From assembly GCF_902459505.1 (NCBI RefSeq), contig NC_047089.1, positions 23,826,161 to 23,890,160 of the forward strand: a stretch of DNA of 64,000 nt, in the 5' to 3' direction. The notes beneath the pieces were generated by a model. It had not been told where the DNA came from and did no database searches. It saw only the letters and a list, made by a program, of their open reading frames with translations. The position numbers were made by a program, and so were the translations under genes. Of this stretch, positions 59,484 to 64,000 are shown in pieces. How positions within the stretch are numbered: position 1 is the first letter of the stretch; every line of letters begins with the position of its first letter. The stretch is from Geotrypetes seraphini. Taxonomy: Eukaryota; Chordata; Amphibia; Gymnophiona; Dermophiidae.

Positions 59484-62351
59484 TTAGGAAAATAAATTTT
59501 GTAACACAGATTGGCCGAAGTGTCCATCCCGTCTGGAGAAGGCATCCAGACAGTAGTGAGTAGTGAACGTGTGAACTGAGGACCAAGTGGCCGCCTTGCA
59601 GATTTCCTCGATGGGCGTGGAGCGGAGGAAAGCCACAGAAGCAGCCATAGCTCGGACTCTGTGTGCCGTGACAGCACCTTCCAGTGACAGACCGGCCCGA
59701 GCATAGCAGAACGCAATACAGGCAGCAAGCCAATTGGAAAGCGTTCGTTTGGAGACAGGATGACCCATACGGTTAGGGTCGAAAGACAAAAAAAGCTGAG
59801 GAGAGGAGCGGTGAGCCCTGGTACGGTCAAGATAGTAGGCTAGGGCACGCTTACAATCCAGTGTGTGCAGCGCCTGTTCCCCAGGATGGGAATGGGGCTT
59901 AGGGAAAAAGACAGGCAACACAATGGACTGGTTGAGGTGAAAAGCTGAGACCACCTTAGGAAGAAATTTAGGATGGGTGCGCAGGACCACCTTGTCATGG
60001 TGAAAAACAGTGAAAGGTGGATCAGCGACCAGTGCATGCAGCTCACTAACCCTCCTGGCAGAGGTGATGGCAATCAGGAAAAGCACCTTCCAGGTAAGGA
60101 ATTTGAGCGAAGTTGAGGCAAGAGGCTCAAAAGGAGGTTTCATGAGAGCTGATAAAACCACATTCAGGTCCCAGACGACAGGAGGAGGCTTCAGAGGTGG
60201 TTTGACATTGAAGAGACCTCTCATGAACCGGGAAACCAGAGGATGAGCCGTGAGGGGTTTTCCGAGGATAGGCTCGTGAAATGCAGTGATGGCACTGAGG
60301 TGGACTCTGATGGAGGTAGATTTGAGACCAGCATTGGACAGAGAGAGCAAATAGTCCAGTACAGATTCCACCGCCAAAGAGGTGGGATCCTGATGATGCC
60401 GCAGACACCAGGAGGAGAACCTGGTCCACTTCTGATGGTAACATTGGAGGGTGGCCGGTTTCCTGGAGGCGTCCAAAATGAGACGGACAGGCTGAGATAG
60501 ATTCTCTGGAGAGGTCAGCCCGAGAGAAACCAAGCTGTCAGGTGGAGCGAAGACAGATTGGGATGTAGTAGAGATTGATGCTGCTGTGTAAGTAGAGTAG
60601 GAAACACAGGAAAAGGAATGGGCTCCCTGGAGCTGAGTTGGAGCAGGAGGGAGAACCAGTGTTGTCGTGGCCATCGAGGGGCGATGAGAATCATGGTGGC
60701 CCTGTCCCTGCGGAGCTTGAACAAGGTCCGCAACATCAGAGGAAGTGGAGGGAAGGCATACAGGAACCGATCCTTCCAATCGAGCAGGAATGCATCTGGT
60801 GCCAGACGATGAGGAGAGAAGAGTCTTGAACAGAATTGGGGCAGCTGATGATTGTGAGGTGCTGCAAAGAGGTCCACCTGCGGAGTGCCCCATCGAGCAA
60901 AGATGGAGTGGAGTGTTGGAGGATCCAGTGTCCACTCGTGAGGTTGAAGTATGCGGCTGAGATTGTCGGCCAGGGAGTTCTGTTCGCCCTGGATATAGAC
61001 CGCCTTGAGGAAAAGATTGCGGGCCGTGGCCCAGGTCCAGATGCGTAGGGCCTCGAGGCAAAGGAGGCGAGATCCGGTGCCGCCTTGTTTGTTTATGTAG
61101 TACATGGCGACTTGATTGTCTGTGCACAGGAGAAGAACCTGGGGGCAGAGAAGATGCTGGAACGCTTTGAGAGCGTAGAACATGGCTCTGAGTTCCAGGA
61201 AATTGATGTGATGCTGACGCTCTTGTGGGGTCCAAAGACCCTGGGTGCGTAGATCCCCTAGATGGGCTCCCCACGCATAGGGGGAGGCATCTGTGGTGAT
61301 GGTCATGGAGTGAGGGGGCAGATGAAAGAGTAGACCCCTGGAAAGATTTGAGGAGTTCAACCACCATTGGAGAGATTGCTGAAGAGATGATGTCACAGAG
61401 ATGGGATGAGAAAGAAGATCCGTCGTTTGTGACCATTGGTTGGCGAGAGTCCATTGAGGTGTCCGGAGATGGAGGCGTGCCAGAGGAAGGACATGAACTG
61501 TCGATGCCATGTGGCCCAGGAGGACCATCATTTGTCGGGCAGGAATGGTGGGATGCATGAGGACCTGACGACAGAGATGGAGCAGGGTCCACTGACGATC
61601 GGAGGGAAGAAAAGCCCTCATTAGAGTGGTGTCCAGAACAGCTCCGATGAATTGAAGTCGCTGGGTGGGAAGCAGATGCGACTTGGGGTAGTTGATCTCG
61701 AACCCCAAGAGATGGAGGAGAGAGATGGTGTGATGAGTAGCCTGTAGCACAAGTTGAGGCGACGGTGCTTTCACCAACCAATCGTCCAAGTAGGGGAACA
61801 CTTGGAGGTTGTGAGACCGGAGGAAGGCCGCTACCACTATCAGGCACTTGGTGAATACCCTGGGAGATGAGGCGAGGCCAAAGGGAAGCACCTTGTACTG
61901 ATAGTGATGGTGGTGTACCTGGAAACGCAGGTAGCGGCGAGAAGTCTGATTGATGGAGATGTGAGTGTAGGCCTCCTTGAGGTCCAGGGAACATAGCCAG
62001 TCGTGTTGAGAGAGAAGAGGGTAGAGCGTGGCAAGGGAAAGCATTCTGAACTTCTCCTTGACGAGGTGTTTGTTGAGGTTCCTGAGATCGAGAATGGGAC
62101 GGAGGTCTCCTGTCTTTTTGGGTACCAGGAAGTAGCGGGAGTAGAATCCCTGACCCCTTTGTTCTGGAGGGACCTCTTCGATGGCATTGAAAAGAAGGAG
62201 GGATTGAACCTCCCTCAGGAGGAGGGGGATTTGAGATGAATGAGAAGCAGACTCTACGGGAGGGTTGTCCGGTGGAAGAGTCTGGAAGTTGAGAGAGTAG
62301 CCGTGGTGGATGATGTTGAGGACCCACTGGTCCGATGTGATGACCTCCCAA
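59484..62351 (-). CDS. DIRS tyrosine recombinase frame (955 codons)
   Basis: The C-terminal ~330 residues form the recombinase: SNAGLKSTSIRVHLSAITAF, FLIAITSARRVSELHAL, GAVTAHRVRAMAASVAF and FTTHYCLDAFSRRDG contain the Arg...HxxR...Tyr signature. In DIRS elements this enzyme integrates the circular DNA copy. The preceding ~600 residues are Pro/Ser/His-rich and lie opposite the reverse transcriptase frame; overlap of these two frames is a family trait, so the true protein may start later than the first Met. Confidence 0.85.
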   Translation of the reverse strand: MGGHHIGPVGPQHHPPRLLSQLPDSSTGQPSRRVCFSFISNPPPPEGGSIPPSFQCHRRGPSRTKGSGILLPLLPGTQKDRRPPSHSRSQEPQQTPRQGEVQNAFPCHALPSSLSTRLAMFPGPQGGLHSHLHQSDFSPLPAFPGTPPSLSVQGASLWPRLISQGIHQVPDSGSGLPPVSQPPSVPLLGRLVGESTVASTCATGYSSHHLSPPSLGVRDQLPQVASASHPATSIHRSCSGHHSNEGFSSLRSSVDPAPSLSSGPHASHHSCPTNDGPPGPHGIDSSCPSSGTPPSPDTSMDSRQPMVTNDGSSFSSHLCDIISSAISPMVVELLKSFQGSTLSSAPSLHDHHHRCLPLCVGSPSRGSTHPGSLDPTRASASHQFPGTQSHVLRSQSVPASSLPPGSSPVHRQSSRHVLHKQTRRHRISPPLPRGPTHLDLGHGPQSFPQGGLYPGRTELPGRQSQPHTSTSRVDTGSSNTPLHLCSMGHSAGGPLCSTSQSSAAPILFKTLLSSSSGTRCIPARLEGSVPVCLPSTSSDVADLVQAPQGQGHHDSHRPSMATTTLVLPPAPTQLQGAHSFSCVSYSTYTAASISTTSQSVFAPPDSLVSLGLTSPENLSQPVRLILDASRKPATLQCYHQKWTRFSSWCLRHHQDPTSLAVESVLDYLLSLSNAGLKSTSIRVHLSAITAFHEPILGKPLTAHPLVSRFMRGLFNVKPPLKPPPVVWDLNVVLSALMKPPFEPLASTSLKFLTWKVLFLIAITSARRVSELHALVADPPFTVFHHDKVVLRTHPKFLPKVVSAFHLNQSIVLPVFFPKPHSHPGEQALHTLDCKRALAYYLDRTRAHRSSPQLFLSFDPNRMGHPVSKRTLSNWLAACIAFCYARAGLSLEGAVTAHRVRAMAASVAFLRSTPIEEICKAATWSSVHTFTTHYCLDAFSRRDGHFGQSVLQNLFS
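60515..62044 (-). CDS. DIRS reverse transcriptase and RNase H frame
   Basis: 509 residues. WLCSLDLKEAYTHISI, KVLPFGLASSPRVFTK and VFPYLDDWLVKAP are reverse transcriptase blocks. RNase H follows: ITTDASPYAWGAHLGDL, FLELRAMFYALKAF, CTDNQVAMYYINKQGG and NSLADNLSRIL. Upstream sequence in this frame probably continues beyond the first Met, since DIRS reverse transcriptases begin further up. It makes cDNA from element RNA. Confidence 0.88.
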   Translation of the reverse strand: MLSLATLYPLLSQHDWLCSLDLKEAYTHISINQTSRRYLRFQVHHHHYQYKVLPFGLASSPRVFTKCLIVVAAFLRSHNLQVFPYLDDWLVKAPSPQLVLQATHHTISLLHLLGFEINYPKSHLLPTQRLQFIGAVLDTTLMRAFLPSDRQWTLLHLCRQVLMHPTIPARQMMVLLGHMASTVHVLPLARLHLRTPQWTLANQWSQTTDLLSHPISVTSSLQQSLQWWLNSSNLSRGLLFHLPPHSMTITTDASPYAWGAHLGDLRTQGLWTPQERQHHINFLELRAMFYALKAFQHLLCPQVLLLCTDNQVAMYYINKQGGTGSRLLCLEALRIWTWATARNLFLKAVYIQGEQNSLADNLSRILQPHEWTLDPPTLHSIFARWGTPQVDLFAAPHNHQLPQFCSRLFSPHRLAPDAFLLDWKDRFLYAFPPLPLMLRTLFKLRRDRATMILIAPRWPRQHWFSLLLQLSSREPIPFPVFPTLLTQQHQSLLHPNLSSLHLTAWFLSG

Positions 62352-62438
62352 CGGCTGGAGAAAATGGTGAGACGACCTCCGATTGGTTGTGGAAGAGGTA
62401 GCGAAGGTGGAAGACTGGCTATGCCCTGGAGAGAAGAG

Positions 62439-63971
62439 TCAAAAGGGCTGAGACGGCTTAGCAGAAGGCAGAGGCTTGTTAGGTTGAGTGGATTGAGAAC
62501 GTGCCTGCGCCTGGTGATGTTGCTGCCGTGGCCGCCGAGACTGTTGGGAAGGCGGGTTGAGTGGTCTGGCTGAGAATCTGCGCTGGTATGAGGTTTGAGG
62601 CCTGTAAGGACGTGTAGGCGGAGCCTTCTTTTTTGGTTTAATCAGGGTGTCCCACCTAGTTTCATGCGCAGAGAGTTTTTGGGTGGTGGAATCCAGGGAC
62701 TCTCCAAACAGTTCATCCCCAAGACAAGGGGCGTTGGCTAGACGATCTTGGTGATTAATGTCCAAGTCTGAGACTCTCAGCCAGGCCAGGCGGCGCATGG
62801 CTACAGCCATGGCAGAGGCACGGGAGGTAAGCTCGAAGGAATCATATATCGAGCGGACCAGGAACTTTCTCAATTGGAGGAGACCAGAGATTTGTTGCTG
62901 AAAAAGTGGGATCTTCCTCTCTGGGAGATACTTCTGGAGGGCTGACAACTGCTGGACCAAGTGTTTCATGTAGAATGAAAAATGGAAGGAATAGTTGTTC
63001 GCCCTGTTGGCCAACATGGCATTCTGATAGAGCCTCTTGCCAAACTTGTCCATGGTTTTACCCTCTCTGCCAGGAGGGGTGGAGGCATAGACACTGGAGC
63101 CCTGAGTCTTCTTTAAGGTGGATTCAACCAGGAGGGACTCATGGGGAAGTTGTGACTTATCGAATCCTGGAATAGGGATAACCCTATAAAGGTTATCTAA
63201 CTTGCGTGGGGCCCCAGGTACTGTAAGGGGGTTTTCCCAATTTTTATAGAAAGTCTCCCGTAGGATGTCATGCACGGGTAGTTTAAGAAACTCCTTGGGA
63301 GGTTGCTCAAAATCCAGAGCCTCTAGAAAGGCTTGGGATTTCTTGGAGTCTGATTCCAGAGGGAGGGATAGGGCGGCAGACATCTCCCTGAGAAACTTTG
63401 AGAAGGAGGATTGCTCAGGCCTGGAGGTGGCATCAGGAGCTGAGGGATCCTCATCAGAGGAGGAGAGATCTTCCTCGGTACCGGGGGGAGACTCTTCCCA
63501 CAAGTCTGGGTCCCGGACCTCCGGGTGTGCATGACGCGACACCGGGGTGGAAGGGTCGGTATGGTGAGTCTTGGACAAAGATTTCCCAGAGCGTACCGAA
63601 ACGGTACCGGGGGAAGAGGACCGGCGTCGGTCCCGGTCCCGGGAAGAATGGTGCTCCGCTCGGTCCCGAGGAGGATCCGCAGTGGCATGTTGGGCCGAGA
63701 GAATCGGCATGGAGGTATTAATAGGTACCGATGGGGTGGACACCGGTGGCTCGGTACGGGGCTCGGGCCGGTCTGGTACCGGAAGGAGCGGTGCCAGGAT
63801 AGTAGGCAACAGTTGCTCGAGCTGACGTTTCAGCTGGTCTTGCAGTTGACCCTGGAGGATGGCCGCAATTCGGTCATCCAGGGGAGGCACCGGAACCGCT
63901 TTCTTTTTCTTCGGTTCCTTAGGTGCCGCTCTACGTCCCGGTGATGAGGAGGCCGATGATGAGGCACTCAC
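62439..63971 (-). CDS. DIRS Gag-like frame
   Basis: 510 residues: Ser-rich start with a basic patch (KEPKKKKAVPVP), a charged Asp/Ser-rich middle (TEEDLSSSDEDPSAP), then FYMKHLVQQLSALQKYLPER, a helical conserved region, DINHQDRLANAPCLGDELFG, and a basic Gln/Arg-rich tail (SRRPRQQHHQAQ). Position upstream of the polymerase frame and overall composition match the first ORF of DIRS elements. Exact structural role not established. Confidence 0.7.
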   Translation of the reverse strand: MSASSSASSSPGRRAAPKEPKKKKAVPVPPLDDRIAAILQGQLQDQLKRQLEQLLPTILAPLLPVPDRPEPRTEPPVSTPSVPINTSMPILSAQHATADPPRDRAEHHSSRDRDRRRSSSPGTVSVRSGKSLSKTHHTDPSTPVSRHAHPEVRDPDLWEESPPGTEEDLSSSDEDPSAPDATSRPEQSSFSKFLREMSAALSLPLESDSKKSQAFLEALDFEQPPKEFLKLPVHDILRETFYKNWENPLTVPGAPRKLDNLYRVIPIPGFDKSQLPHESLLVESTLKKTQGSSVYASTPPGREGKTMDKFGKRLYQNAMLANRANNYSFHFSFYMKHLVQQLSALQKYLPERKIPLFQQQISGLLQLRKFLVRSIYDSFELTSRASAMAVAMRRLAWLRVSDLDINHQDRLANAPCLGDELFGESLDSTTQKLSAHETRWDTLIKPKKKAPPTRPYRPQTSYQRRFSARPLNPPSQQSRRPRQQHHQAQARSQSTQPNKPLPSAKPSQPF

Positions 63972-64000
63972 CGAAATCGGGACGGAGCGCTTTCGGGCTC

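Larger units (their letters stand above)
59115..64000 (-). mobile_element. DIRS-type tyrosine-recombinase retrotransposon, runs off the window
   Basis: Read from 64000 downward: a Gag-like frame, a reverse transcriptase/RNase H frame and a tyrosine recombinase frame in heavily overlapping arrangement, then a non-coding end with inverted repeats (59117-59403). This order and the split inverted-repeat end are typical of DIRS-like elements, which integrate by recombinase, not integrase. The frames are long and open; it looks whole or nearly whole within the window and is the youngest-looking element here. The 5' end lies beyond 64000. Same strand as CTSC. Confidence 0.9.

Noticed and set aside
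57463-64000. CTSC exons 1-3
   Set aside because: No minus-strand match to the exclusion domain or the region preceding exon 4 was seen; they are probably beyond the window.

Overview
The window is vertebrate nuclear DNA from a large, transposon-rich genome. I infer an amphibian, possibly a caecilian, from the mix of CR1 and L2-like LINEs, an L1-clade LINE, Penelope-like elements, a DIRS element, tRNA-derived SINEs and many fold-back DNA transposons; sequence inspection alone cannot settle the species. The one recognisable host gene is cathepsin C (CTSC, dipeptidyl peptidase I) on the minus strand. Four exons corresponding to human exons 4 to 7 lie at 57307-57462, 52031-52146, 28156-28287 and 26423-26925. 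Their lengths (156, 116, 132 and 503 nt) equal those I recall for the human exons, and all splice sites are GT/AG. Exons 1 to 3 were not found and should lie beyond position 64000. A second host-derived sequence, about 20715-21760 on the minus strand, is a broken, intronless copy of a perilipin-2-like mRNA.

Layout. Positions 1-26400 lie downstream of CTSC: LINE and hAT debris, a Penelope-like element with a GIY-YIG endonuclease frame (about 6966-7950), a roughly 105-bp tandem repeat (9113-10020), a 2.5-kb hAT element (15367-17895) carrying a GC-rich palindrome, the perilipin retrocopy, three SINEs and a rearranged mariner. Positions 26423-57462 are CTSC exons and introns. Intron 5 spans 23.7 kb and holds nested LINE/hAT/Harbinger insertions, a 54-bp G-rich minisatellite (37800-38645), two Penelope-type inverted-repeat copies (41413-42605, 42752-43163) and a 2.8-kb CR1 (47098-49908). 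Positions 57463-64000 are probably intron 3 and contain most of a DIRS-type tyrosine-recombinase retrotransposon (about 59115 to beyond 64000).

Most of the window is transposon inside transposon, and many insertion orders can be read from target-site duplications (TSDs): 8 bp for hAT, 3 bp TTA/TAA for Harbinger-like elements, 12-14 bp for L1 and Penelope-like copies. The most interesting signal is a hammerhead-ribozyme-like fold recurring in five Penelope-type copies. The best one (41737-41786) has all three helices and the conserved core, and lies in the loop between the arms of a large inverted repeat.
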